A stretch of DNA of 64,000 nucleotides. Origin: Allodiplogaster sudhausi (taxonomy: Eukaryota > Nematoda > Chromadorea > Rhabditida > Diplogasteridae). This document shows, piece by piece, positions 44,643-58,223 of this stretch. The position numbers and the translations under genes are program-made. The stretch is taken from NCBI GenBank assembly GCA_945643635.1, contig CALZFC010000268.1:2863501-2927500 (forward strand). Reading direction: 5' to 3'. The notes under the pieces were generated by a model. That model was not told where the DNA came from. It worked only from the letters and a program-made list of their open reading frames with translations, and did no database searches. How positions within the stretch are numbered: position 1 is the stretch's first letter; the number at the start of each line of letters is the position of its first letter.

Positions 44643-47600
44643 ATGGACCTTAGCTCGCCGACAGCGGCGAGCGGCGCCGCCTCCTCGACCATGGTGCCGT
44701 CGACGCTGGCCGAGCAGCAGGCGCTCATGAATGCGGCGGTGCGTGAGTCGCTCTGCCTCGACTTTGGCAACGCCGCCCGCCAGCTCACGCCCACGACTGC
44801 GCCGTCAACAGGTACGGTAGGAATCATTCGGTAGGGCCGTAATTTGGGTTCGATTACGGTAGGACCTTAATTTTGGTTGGGTACGGTAGCACTATTATTC
44901 TTTTTCGATATGGTAGCGCACTATTATTCAAGAACCTAATTCATCAATCTTCTTTTCTATCGTTGTCTAGCCACAAATTTTGGGGTGCGAAATTAATTTT
45001 TTGTGAAATTTGATTGATTTGTCAACGTTAAATCTCTATCAATAAAATGTGTATGTATTATGTTTTTAATAATAATAAATTTTATTATTATTATTTATTT
45101 ATTTATTTATTCATTTATGTATTTGAAGCGAGCGCCCTCGATCCACTTCCAACTGCCGACATCCTCTCAAGCCTGCTCAAATCGCCCGAGGTGGAGAAGT
45201 GGGCGAGAGATCTCATTGGTCAGCCAGAAAGTTCTTATTTTTATTTTATATTATTTTTATTTTTAATCCATTTTTAATAGGAATAGTCCATCATGTCTCA
45301 CGTACTCAATTTATCTTTACATGAACTTATATGCAGACACATTTTATTGTCACAGACGCGGTATCATTCTCTTTCATTCAATCTTTGTGGTTTCTCTATA
45401 AGTCTCGACTTCTCTCGCTCTGCCTACTACTCTCTCTCGCTCTCTATCTATCTATCTATCTTTCTTCCCTCTCTCACACAATCTCCCCTAGCTCTCTACT
45501 TTCTCTCCCAGTTGCTTTTTGATCAGGTTGCTACAGCACATACCTTATCAGCGTATTATCAAAGAGAGAGAGAGAAAAAACTATCTCGTGCCATGTTATT
45601 TTCCCACTTGTCGCACATTGCAATCAGAATGGTGATAACATGTATATATTTTGGACATTAATATGCTTAAAAAATACTATCATTCAACATATGACCAGCA
45701 TTCAACCGCGCTTTCTCTCACTTCTTGTTGCTTGAGCTCTTAATTTTCGTGAATGTTTTGGGGCAGAATTGAAAAAGGGAAAAGTGCTGTCCCACCTGTT
45801 CGTCTCATTTTCGCGCCCTCTTTCTCTCTTTCGCCCTCAATTCTCTCTTTCTCTCTCTCTTTTCCTCCCTCACCTCAATGCTGTTATTGCATTACAAAGT
45901 AAGAGGGGGCAGGAAGTAGTAAGTGCGGGGAGAGGGGAGTGAGGACAGGATTGGACATTGCGTTGGCCTAGGTGGTAATACCGTACAGTTGGGTGAAGAG
46001 AGAGAGAGCGAGAGAGAGAGAGAGAGAGAGAGAAACTGTGAGTAAATGATATCGAAAACGGCAGAAAGCCTAACACCAGTAAAGAAAACGAGGGATTGAC
46101 TGTAAACGAGAGAGCAGCGAGAGAAAGAGAGGGAAAGAGACAGAGAGAGAAAGAGAGAGAGAGAGCGAGAGCAGCGAGAGAAAGAGAGAGAAAATCGGCG
46201 ACCGATCTGTTGGCGTGTCCGTTGTCGCATTCTAGCCGCCGTATCTCTCACTCTGCATCTCCCATTCTTTCTTTGCTTCTCTGTACACTCTCTTCGTTCC
46301 ATTATCACTCGCTCTCTCGTCTTCATCTGCTTCTCTGCGCACTCTCTCCTCGCCATTATCACTCATTAGCTGATTCCGCCATGCAGTAGTTGATAAGATG
46401 AGCAAATGGAAGGAGAAGGTAAGGATGAAGTCGGCGAGGAGAAGGTACGAGATAGAGAACGAGAGAGAGAGAGAGAGAGAGAGAGGAGTGAGACCATTGG
46501 AGACAAATGATTGAAAGGCATGGCTTGAGAAAGATGAAATCGGTATATAGAAGAAGAAGAATAAGGAGGAGAAGAAGAAGAAGATTGAGAACCCTGAGAT
46601 CTATGATCTCTTGTAAGAAAATAACTGCCATGAATAAAGTTGTACTTGTAAAAAGTTAAAAAGTTCTAGAGTGCCATGGAATCATTTTATCCGAATGCAT
46701 TGTTGAGCATCATTCTCAAGAAAAGAAAATATAAATGTGCTTTTTTAAATCAGTTTAAAAAAATAATTAAATAGGATAAAGCGCGGGAAATTCAAATTTG
46801 AATTATTATTTTTCTTCTTCCAGTCTCTACCGCCTCCAATGTCCTCGCATCGACGACGCCGACGACGGCCAAGATTCTCTTCCCGAACCCGACTGAAATC
46901 ACCACCGAGCAGCGGCAGTACGCGCAGGGATTTCTCGGTAAGACAAAGAGAGACAGCGCGGGAATTTGAATTTGAATTTTTTTTTACTTGGTCAATATAC
47001 CGTTTCCTATCTTGCTTGTTGACCCTTAATTATGCAATTCGAATCAACAAGTGTGTTCGAGATTATTGCCTGGCATTTTGCCCGCGTCATTCTGACTTGT
47101 TGCAAGGTCTGATATGTTTATACTCGCCTCTTTTATGCTCCCCTGTTGCTCTTGTTCTCTTTCCTCTCTCTCTCTCTCCTTCTCTTTCTATCTCTCCCTC
47201 TCTCTTTCACTCTCTCTCTCTTTCTCTATGTTTCTTTCTCTCTATCGTTCTCTCTCTCTCTCTTTCTCCCTCTTTCTCATTTGCTGACCGTTTATCACCC
47301 TGATTCACGATATTATTGTTCATGCGGTCATATGTATTGGAACAACAGACGTCCGAATCATCGCTTGTCATGAATAATGTCTCTCTCTTCTCTCTCTCTC
47401 TCGCTCTTTCTCTCTTCTCTAGCTCTCTTATTCTTTCTCTCTCTTCTCTAACTCTCTCATTCTTTCTCTGTCTCTCGCTCTCATCTTCTTTTATGACAGC
47501 GCTTCAGGCCTTTATATTTGCCACGTGTATACAAGCGTGAATGTGCAAATGGAGAGAAATCGTAACTGTTTTTTTCTATCTATCCCTCTTGTTCTCTCCC

Positions 47601-50122
47601 TCTTTCTTTCTCTAGTCTACTCTCTCTCTCCTGTTATCTCTCTCTCTCCTGTTCTCTCTCTCTGTCTCATCTACACTCTCCATATTTCTCTCTCTCTCTC
47701 TATCTCTCTCTCCGCCGCTTTATTTGCCTTTTACAGTTGCTGATGATGCTGCCCAATTGGATGTGTGTATACAACGATGCATTCATCATTTGTTTCTTTC
47801 TCTGCATCTCCTCTCTCTCTCTCTCGTGGGTCGCTCTCTTACTTCTCTCTCTGTCTTTCTCTTTCTCTCTCTTTCTCTCTCCCACTCTTTCTCTCTACTA
47901 CTCTTTCGGCCATCCCCTCTCCACTCCCTCTCGCTTATGTTGCATTTTAGCTTCTGGGTCTCAGCTCCCTTCTGGCGGCTCTGTCCAATATATTTGAACA
48001 ACAGTCAGCGATGATCCAGCGTTCTTTCTCTGACCGTCTGGCGACCTCTGCTTTTCTCTCTCTCTTTGTTTTCCTCTCTCCCTCTCTAACTCTCTCTCTC
48101 TCTCTCTCTCTCTATCTTCTCTCTCCCATTTCATGAATTCCAAAGGCTGCCGCTATTTCATGAACGGTGATATTTTTCCTGTCTTTTTTTTATCTCTCTC
48201 CCTCTCTCTCTCTCTCTCTTTCCTTCTCCCTTTTTCTGCTCTTTATACGTCACTATTCTCGCGGAAATGTGAGCTGTTCAATCTGAAAATGAGGGATATT
48301 GACAGGAAATTGACAGGGTTGTCTCAGAGTTGAATTGAATTCTGAATTGAATGCTTTTGCATGTATGTACATACATACATCTGACGAAATGCAAATAAGT
48401 GAGTCTGAACAAAAAAAAACCAAAAAAAAAATTTCTATCATTTATTTGCCATTACGGCTTGATCACCCACTGAAAACGAACGAAATAATACAAGGGACAG
48501 AGAGCATTCTCCTGAATATTATATACAAAACAAAAATTTAAAAAAAAGACATTTCTCGCGAGTGCGAATCGACAGATTTTTGAGACTCTCGTTAATCGTT
48601 TTTCTTCTTATTCTTCTTCTGTTCTTTTCTCCTTTTGCCAATCTCTTCTCTGTCCCAATTGTTGATGTGATAATTGAAGGCGAGAGAAAAGGACTCGGAG
48701 ATGAATGAGTTGAAGAATATCGACAGAGAGCAACAGGAGAGAAACGCATGAAGACGAAGGGGGAAAGAGATTAAGGCAGAGAGAGAGAGAGAGATGAGAT
48801 GAAAAAGAGAAGGAGACAGCGATAGAGAATGAAAAGAGAGGCATACGTGGAGTGTAAGAATGGATATATGTATATCCATTGAATATCCAGGAAAGAACGG
48901 AGAATCGAGCGAGAGAAAGAGAAAAGGGGAGAGGGGGATGAGAACGAGAGAGAGAGGGAGAGAGAGAGAGAAAAGGTTAGAGAAATAAGAGAGATGTATA
49001 AGAAAAAGAGAGATGAGAGAGAGAGAGTATATCGATGTGCAGTGGGGAAAAAAACGCTATCTTCAGCGGAATGAAGGCAAAGTGTATCCTAGATTCATTT
49101 CCGATTCCCACTCTGTCGCTGTCCTCCTGATTCAGATATTTCTGCCTTCCTTTTCCCACGCGCTCTTTCTCTTTCTCTCTCTCTCTCTCACTCTCTCTCT
49201 CTCTCGCTCTCTCTCGCTCTCTCTTTCTCTCTTGCTCTCTCTCCCTAATTTTCTTTCTATATCTCACTCCTTTCTCTCTCTCTCTTCTTTTTCTCTCTCT
49301 CCTTCTCTCTCGGCTGCTCTCTCTCTCCTTTATCCATAGTTGACCATACCCTCAGCGTCATCTTGATCTCTTTTAATCTGCACCCTTTCTTTCTCATGCC
49401 CGTGGCATTCACAGGATGCCATAGAGTGTGAAGATTTATATAGAGAGAGAGAATGAGAAAGAGAGAGAGAGAGAAAGAGAGTGTGAGAGAGAATATGAAA
49501 GAGTGAGAGACGGAAAGAGAGAGTGAGACAAAATGAGAATGAGAGAGAGAGAAAAAAGAGAGAGAAATGGAGTAGCAGATATCCTTGGTCTTGGAGATAA
49601 GGAGATATATGCAGATAAGCAATCAGTGCAGATGCGAATTAACGAGATGAAGCTAAAGAAAGAGCTGAGGATGCACTAATAGGTGATGCTCTCTCTCTCT
49701 CTCACTCTCACTCCCTCGCTCTCTCTCTCTCTCTATTCCTAGCTCTAAATATCCCTGCTCTCCCTCTCTCTCCCTCTCCCTCACATTTCTTCCCTCTTTC
49801 TCTCCCTCCCCCCCCCCCCACTCTCTCTCTCTCTTTCTATCTCTCTCTCTCTCCATCTGTCGCGCCTTTCCTTTTCGAGGTGGAAAAAGTCGAGCCGCCT
49901 CACTACCGCCCATTCATCATTACGTCTCACGACGCTAGCGAGGAATGTTAGATCCACGAGGCGTAAAGGGAAGGAAGCATGCTAGGGTCTTGAGAGAGAG
50001 AGAGAGAGAGAGAAAGAGAGGAGAGAGTAAGAGAGAGAGCGAGAGATAGAGAGAGAGAGACAGAGACAGAGGAGACAGTGAGAGAGAGAGAGAGAGAAAG
50101 AGCAGAGGAAAATGTAAGAGGA

Positions 50123-50166
<44 letters not shown>

Positions 50167-52264
50167 GAAAAGAAACTACGAGAAAGATCAAGGTCGGCCT
50201 CTCTTGCAAGAACTACTAGTGAAGCAAAGATGCAAGCATGAAGTTCACGGCTGATAAAGAGAAAAAAAGTTATATGTAAATAAATAAATTAACATTATTT
50301 TTATATTACTTCCACTAATCGTTGTGAATATAACAGCTCCTCTAAAAAGAAAATTTGCATAATATTTTCATTTCTCCTATATACTCCCCTCCAAATCTTA
50401 CTTGTTCTTATAATAATGAGAGGAAACAACAGGACGTGGGAAAATGGTGACATGGCCTCCATCCAAATCCTCGAGATTTCTCTGTCTGGTGCTTGTCATT
50501 TCTCGACTTCTGACACATTCTTCTCTCCGGAAACCTTCATGAGAATGAGTCGATTCGTATGTAGTCCCACGGGGATTTTGGCTTACGCGCCATTTTGCAT
50601 CTCATATGTATAGTACATATATGCAGCTGCCAAGTTTTGATGCATTTTAATCTCTCTCTCTTTCTCCCTATCTCTCTCTCTATTTAATCTCTCTCTCTCT
50701 CTCTTTCTCTCCCTCTCTCTCTCACTTTCTGTTCTTTCCCTCGTTCTCTTTCCCTGTCACCTTTTTCATCAGGCTCATATTGAACTTCTACTGAAAACCT
50801 ATGGTTTTCGTGGGTTTCTCACACCTTTAGAGTGGATGGATTAAAAATTTGGTCGCTTTCATCCTTCTTCTCGTTTCTGTCTCCCTTTGTCACTCTCTCT
50901 CGCTCTTCACTCCCTCCCTCTATCTCTCTTGCTCTCTCTCTCTCCCTCTCCTTCCTCTCTCTCTCACTGCCTGTCTCTTTTTCTCAATTTTTCTGCAGTT
51001 GGTGGTGACTGGCGAGAAGTGAGTTAGGTGTTCGTCGTCCTTTCTTGCTCTTGTATTGTTGTAATCCCGGTAGAGTTCACTCTCTCTCTCTAATTTTCCC
51101 TCTCACTGTCTCTATTCTTCTCTCTCTCTCTCTCCCAAATTTCTCCCTCCCTCTCCGTCTTTCATTATAAATCTCTCTGTCTTTCTCTCACTCTCTCTCT
51201 CACTCTCTCTCTCTGTCTCTCTCTGTCTCTCTCTCTCTCACCTTGCCACTGATTGGAACGAGAGGCCGCTCTGTCATTCATATACACTGAGTGAGCAGGC
51301 AGGAAGGGGGGCATGACGCACTCGGCCGCCTCTCACATGACAGCTTTTCTTCTTTTTGAAACATGCCAGGAGAGAGAGAGAGCTGACAGAGAGGACAGAG
51401 AAAGAGAGAGACAAGAGAGAGAGAGAGAGAAAGAGTTAGAGAGGGAGACGAGAGAGAAGAGATGGCAGAAAAGCAGAGAAGCAATGAACATGTCGGAAGC
51501 ATAAACTAGAGAGACCACACAGGGGAAGCAGAGTAGTGCCACCAGTCAGTCAATCACAGCAGCAATGCCAAGAGAACAACAACAACTTTTTGAGGGACAA
51601 GAAAAAAAGCAGCCTTGAGGAATGCTCAATGTCAGCACCCGAGATCAGCCGGATCTTTCTATCATGTACAATTCCCATGAGGTTGTAAGCAAATGTACGT
51701 TGAAACATCTCTTGCTGAAATCAAAGCAAAGCCGGAAAAAAATGAAAGGCTGGAAAATAAATTTATCGAGGAGAGAGAGAGAGTCAGAGAGGGAAAGAGA
51801 GAGAGAGAAGGGAGAGAGAATCAGAGAGGGAAAGAGAGAAAGAGAGAGAGAGAAAGATAGAGAGAGCGAGAGAGAGAGAGCGAGAGAGATAGAGAGAGAG
51901 AAAACATAAATAGGTACTCAAACACATTTCGACGAGTCACCTCGAACTGTAAATACGGAGCAGCAATTACAGTATGATCTTTGCTTGATCTATAACGCCA
52001 AACAATGACAATGCAATCACAAATTCAAAAATCACCTCCCAAAATACATGTGTTGGCCATAGCGGAGTCAATATGTCCATGGAAAAAGATTGACATATAA
52101 ATTTCATGAACAATAAAGCAAGCTAAAAATGTGTATTTATAAAAAAATTAAAAATTTATTTATCGTCTTAAAAAGTAATTTATCGATCTCGATTGAGATT
52201 CATCTCTCTCTCTCTTCATATGTCTCTCTCTCACTCTCTCTCTCTCTCTATCTCTCTCTGTCTG

Positions 52265-52301
<37 letters not shown>

Positions 52302-52963
52302 AGACGCGCTAACACAAGTGCAGCGGCTGAACAACTTCAAGTCGACCACTCTCGGCTCGCCAGTGCTGCTTGGCGCGGCGTCCATGGCGTCGGCAGCAGC
52401 TGCGCGTAATGCTGCCGCCGCCGCGGCGGCCGCGGCCGTTGCCGCCGCTGCCACGAACACGACACTCGCGACGCCGCTCGCCAGTCCGATCCCGCTCTCA
52501 AGTCCAAAGTCAGTCTCTCTGCTTACTCTTGTTCTACCTATTAATTATTCATAATTGCTATTCTATCACGTGCTGATCTTATTCATGCCGTAAATAAAGT
52601 TAAGTTAAATTATTGTTAGTTCTTCACTCTTTCATTTTTTTTGTAAACAGAAGTGGTTATAAAATATATAAAATTGTATTATTGAAAAAAATTTTGTATG
52701 AAATTATTTTGAAAAAAAACTTATATATTCAAGCCATTTTGTTTTAAATTAATTTTAATTTTTTATTCGTCGAGCTGAACACTGTGATTACTTATTATGG
52801 ACTTGTGCATTTTCTTCTTCTATAAGCCTCCGGGTGAACAAAGAATAATGGTGAAAGACGTGTACTTTTCAAAGGATAACTGTTTTTTTACCGTATATTC
52901 CTTTATGTTCTGCTCTAATGCATATTCATCTTTGTGTTGGTGTCATAGACAACCGATAGAGAG

Positions 52964-53000
<37 letters not shown>

Positions 53001-54176
53001 AAGAGAGAGATAGATAGAGATAGAGATAAAGATACAGAGATAGAGAGATAGACAGATAACTTCTCACAATAAGCCTTTCTTTCAATGAATCCCCTCTCAA
53101 TGTCCATTGTTATCTCGAGTTCAAAGCATCAGGCACACACAAAGTCTCTTCTAGAATCGGATTTAAATAGCCCCCGGGCACAAATATGATAACAATAATA
53201 CAAGGGGAATCTTTTCAACTCTGTTATTAACAAAAGTGATACAAGGGACTCTTTTTTTTGTATGTATTAACTAAACCTCTTTTCTGCTAACAAAAGTAAT
53301 CCAACAATAAAGGACTCTTTCTTGTGATAACAAAAGTTACGTTTGCCTAGAGCACAATATAACCAAAAAACGGAAATTCATTATTATCTTTGAAGTTTGT
53401 TACTATTTTTTGTAAATATAAAGATGAAATACCAAAATGGGCATCATTTTTTCTCATGTGATGGACATTCCATGGTTCTGTCACATTTTGAATGGCATGA
53501 CTGAATTGTTTTCTACTTTCTGATTGTGACATTGTGACAGAAAGAAAGAGTTTCTTCTTCTTCCGGCACACTTTTCATATTGTCACTGTGTCAATTGTCT
53601 GTCTATATTGCGGTTAAGGGGTGTCTGGCTGAAAGCTTTGAGGGTTTGATTGAGGGATCGTGGAAACAAGGGGTCGTTACTTCTTCATTTTTCTCTATTT
53701 CTCTCGCTCTCTTCTCTCTCTCTTTCTCTTTCTCTCGCTCTTTCTCCCTCACCTCTTTTTCTCTCTCTCTCTCTCTCTGTCTCGTTTAAAAAGAAAAGAG
53801 TAAGAATGCGTCTCGTGCCTTGTCCTAACGGTGATAAGCGGGGAAAACTTTGCGAAATTGTATGTGCGGTATGCCTATGTTGGCGACTTTTCATTCTCCT
53901 TCTCTCTTTCTCTCTCTCTCTCTCCCTCTCTCTCTCTCTATCTTTTCTGTCTCTGTCTCTTTCTCATCCTTCTCTCTTTCTTTTCTCTGTCTCTTTCTCT
54001 CTCTCTCTCCAAGCTTCATCTCTCTTAAATCCTTTCTGTCGCCGGTTCGCAATTGAGTGACGAGGAAGGGCCGTCTTTTATGACGGGCGACAAGTCAGCG
54101 GGATACCGGGAACTCTGTACATTCATTCACAAATGCGTCATGCACAGCATGACTGTGCACTTGCTGCTACTATTTC

Positions 54177-54219
<43 letters not shown>

Positions 54220-54540
54220 TCTCTCTCTCTCTTTCTCTGTCTCTCGGCTCTCGCTCTCTCTCTCTCTCTATCTTTCGGGAGATAAGCCCTAAGCCGACTA
54301 GACACTTGACGAGGGACAATGGAAGTTGAAGAGAGTTTAGAGAGAAAACACTACGAGAGAAGATACTCAACGAAGAGAACCATTCCTGATTCAGCGTGTT
54401 ATCAGTTTCCATAAGGTTTGACATGCATATGACATGCCATACTGTCTGTATCAGTCGCTCTCTGTCCCTCTCGCAATCTTTAATTTCTCTATTCTGCTAA
54501 AAGTGCAACTTGCTCTCTTTCTCTGCATCTCTCTCTCCCT

Positions 54541-54575
<35 letters not shown>

Positions 54576-55913
54576 CCCTGTCTCTCTCTCTCTATCTTTC
54601 TGCCGAAGCCTCTAATGAACCGTCAAGGTTTCATGCTGCTGATGCGAGTGGCTTCATTTCTTGCAGATGAGAAGAAGAAAAGGGGGATCGCACTTTTAAG
54701 TTGCACAGACAAGATAGGCCATCAAGGAAAATCAAAGATGTGGCAGAGAGGAGAGAGAGAGAGAGAGAAAGAGAGAAAGAGAGAATGAGAGAGAGAGAGA
54801 GATTGAGATTCTAAATGTCTTTCCATCGCTCCAATTAGCTCATCTCCTCCAACTTTTACGCCCGAGAAATCCCCCTGCTCTCTTCTGCACAAATCTCTTC
54901 TGATACGCTTAATCGCATTCCTTTTTCTGGCACTCACCGGCTGTAAGGAGACTCCAAAAGAGTGGGGTTTCTCGTTCTTGATCATTTTAAAAGAGCTTGT
55001 CGGCGAGGAGGGGGAGTAGCGGCTTTCCTCGAACCTCCTCTCGTCCAAAGTCATCATGCTCTTCCTAATAACTCTCTCGCTTAAATTATATGGCCTGAGG
55101 CAGATGTCTCTAGAATCTGGGACGGATTATGCATGCGGATAGTGTCTGACTTTGGAGAGCGTTGATGGATGTTTCATTTCGACACAGTCTCTGGTTGTCA
55201 TCTGCATGATTAAAAATAGGTGAAGATGACGTCATATAGGAAATCTTAATCTGGGAAGACAACAACCATTTTCCGACTCATTCTCAATGGAGCGATGGAG
55301 ATGGCTTGACAAAGAAGGAATGCAATAACCAGTATATATGAGGTATGCTCTGTACATATGTGTGTATGTGTGTATGTACGTACATGTATGGACATACACA
55401 TATGCAAGCTTTCTCATGTTTGACTTCTTGAGAGCCTTTCAAGGATGCGCAGGTGCAAGAGCACACGGATGTCGTTAAATTAACAAATCTTTTTTTGAAA
55501 AAAAAATTAGAGGCGGAGATAGAGAGCGTGAGAGAGAGGGAAAGCGAGAGAGAGAAAGAGAGAGAGAGAGAAAGAGGTAATGAGAGAAAGAGAGAGAGAG
55601 AGAGTGAGAGGGAAAGGAATAGAGAGAGAGGAAAAGAGAGAGAGAGAGAAATAGAGAAAGAGAAGACGTGGAATCTCGTTGCCATGGCATCACCTTCGTC
55701 GCGTGTGTCTGGGGCAAGGGTCAGCATCTATTAGCACCTGCCCGAGGATTCGACGTCCTCTGCTTCTCTGACTTGTCTGGACTATCGCTTCTAGCTCGGA
55801 ATATCTTATTCATCTCGTCTCTCTCTCACTCTCTCTCTCTCTCTTCTCTCTCTTTCTCTCTCCCTCTTTCTATCTCTCGCTCTCTAGCTCTCTCTCTTAC
55901 TCCCTCTTACTCC

Positions 55914-55955
<42 letters not shown>

Positions 55956-56419
55956 ATCTCTCTTTCTCTCTCTTTCTATCTCTCTTTCTCTCTCTCGATC
56001 TCATATTTCAATGACGTTCCCAACTACGAGGAGTGCAATGAGAAGAGAGAAAGAGAGAGAGAGAGAGCGAGAGAGAGAGAGAGAGTTCTAGGGTAGCTCT
56101 CCTGTCAAGGTGAGAGAGAGACACTGACGAGAGCTGAGCAGAACTTCTGCTGCAGAACACAACAGCAGAAAAAGGAAGGGGCCAAAGGTGCAAATAAGAA
56201 GATGGACTATCCTTGTTATCTTCTCAATTCTATGTCTTTAATCTCTTTTAGTCTATCTCTCTCTCTCCCTCTCTCTCTCTCTCTATCTTTCTCTCTCTCT
56301 CGCTCTCTCTCTCTCTCTGCCTTCCTCGCACTTGATTTGTATGGCTGATAATTCGACGAGGACGTGGCATGCCAAGTCAGCAGGGGCGCACCATGGAAGC
56401 GGTCAACCGGTTTGGGCTC

Positions 56420-56463
<44 letters not shown>

Positions 56464-58177
56464 GTCCCCTCTCTTAACTCTCTCTCTTTCTCTCTTTCTT
56501 TCCACTCTCTAAACTCTCTCTCCACTCCCTTAACTCTCTCTCTCTCTTCTCTGCCTATTTCTTACCTGTCCCTTAAAAGGCCCTCTTCACTCAATCTACT
56601 TCACGGTTGTTGTGAGCCAATAGATGACAGTGAAATGAATGGGCTCAGGAAAGGAAGAAAGTGAAGAGATCGAACTTCGGCAAGCAAAAGGAAAGTGAAG
56701 AAAAGTACTGAAAGGTTTCATCTGTTTCGGTGACTCAAAGGAGATTCCGAGGGAACTATTCTTGCATTATCATGAAATGTTTGGCACGGCAAGAATATGA
56801 TAGGCATATACCGTAATCATCCTTGATCTATGAAATTTCGACAAAGATATATACATATGTACATATAATTATAAATACGTACATACTTAATACTTTACAA
56901 ATTTTGGGATATCTCCTCACATGATTTTTTTATGTCTTGAATTGAAAAAGTAAGCCTTTTTACTCTTTTCTGGAAAAAAAGAAACCAAATAATGTTTGCA
57001 AAGCCCAGAAAATTATTCTCCTCTTTACTGCAATTTGATTTTTTTATATCTGCATAAGAATCTTTCTAGGTGTGCTAATTTGACGCTCAATAGGATTAAA
57101 CCTGTTAATTAAACATTGAGATATTTGTGTTTGCTATTAACTTAAGTTAATTTTAAACATTATTATTTCATGTTTATTATAATTTCTTCTCAATAATCAT
57201 GAACTTGCTTCATGACAAAAATTGTTTATCCTACATAGTTATGCAACAATAATAAATATTTTTAATTCAATTTCTTTTGGCTTTTTATTTTAATTTTTAT
57301 TGATAAGCACATATAAAATAGCTATTCCCAATATATTTTTATTGATTACGAAGCATAACAATTATCTAAAACTTTTCGTACATATTACTACGTACAGTAG
57401 TTGCTCCAGAGGCGACTTTGACGTGACGTACCGTTTTTTTATGGAAAAAAATTAAAAATGTAAATACTGAAACAAAAAATTGTATTTAAGAAAATAAATG
57501 ACTTTTTGAATAGTAATTCCAGGGGCGACTTTGACGTATCGTTTTCCTTATAGAAAAAAAATTAAAAATGTAAATATTGAAACAAACAAATTTTATTCAA
57601 GAAAATAAATAACTTTTTGAATAGTTATTCCAGGGACGACTTTAACCTACCTTTTTATGGAAAAAAAATGTATATATTGAAACAAAAAAATTCTATTTAT
57701 GAAAAAAAATAACTTTTTGAATAGTTATTCCAGGGGCGACTTTGACGCCATTATGACGGCGATTCAGCTGGTGCAAGAGCACGAGCGATCATCGACCGCA
57801 GCGGCTGCGGCAGATGCGGCCAAGGCGCTCGCGCTCTCCGTCCCCGCGTCCACGTCCACGACAGCATCTTCGCCGACCACCTCCTCGCTAGGTACGGTAG
57901 CGCACACCGAAATTATAAACATTCCTGAGGATTACGGTGGCACACCGAAATTACAAATATTCCTTACTATTAGGGTTACGGTAGCGCATAGAAATTAGAA
58001 ATATTCCCGAGCGTTACGGTGGCAAATCTAAATTACAATATGCTCGAGGTATACGGTAGCATCAAATATGCTTCATGGATTCAGTAGCACTTAATATGTT
58101 TGAGTATACGGTGCAACACCAAATATGATTAAAGGATACGGTGGCGCCAAATATGGTCTCGGGATATTTTAGCATTG

Positions 58178-58223
<46 letters not shown>

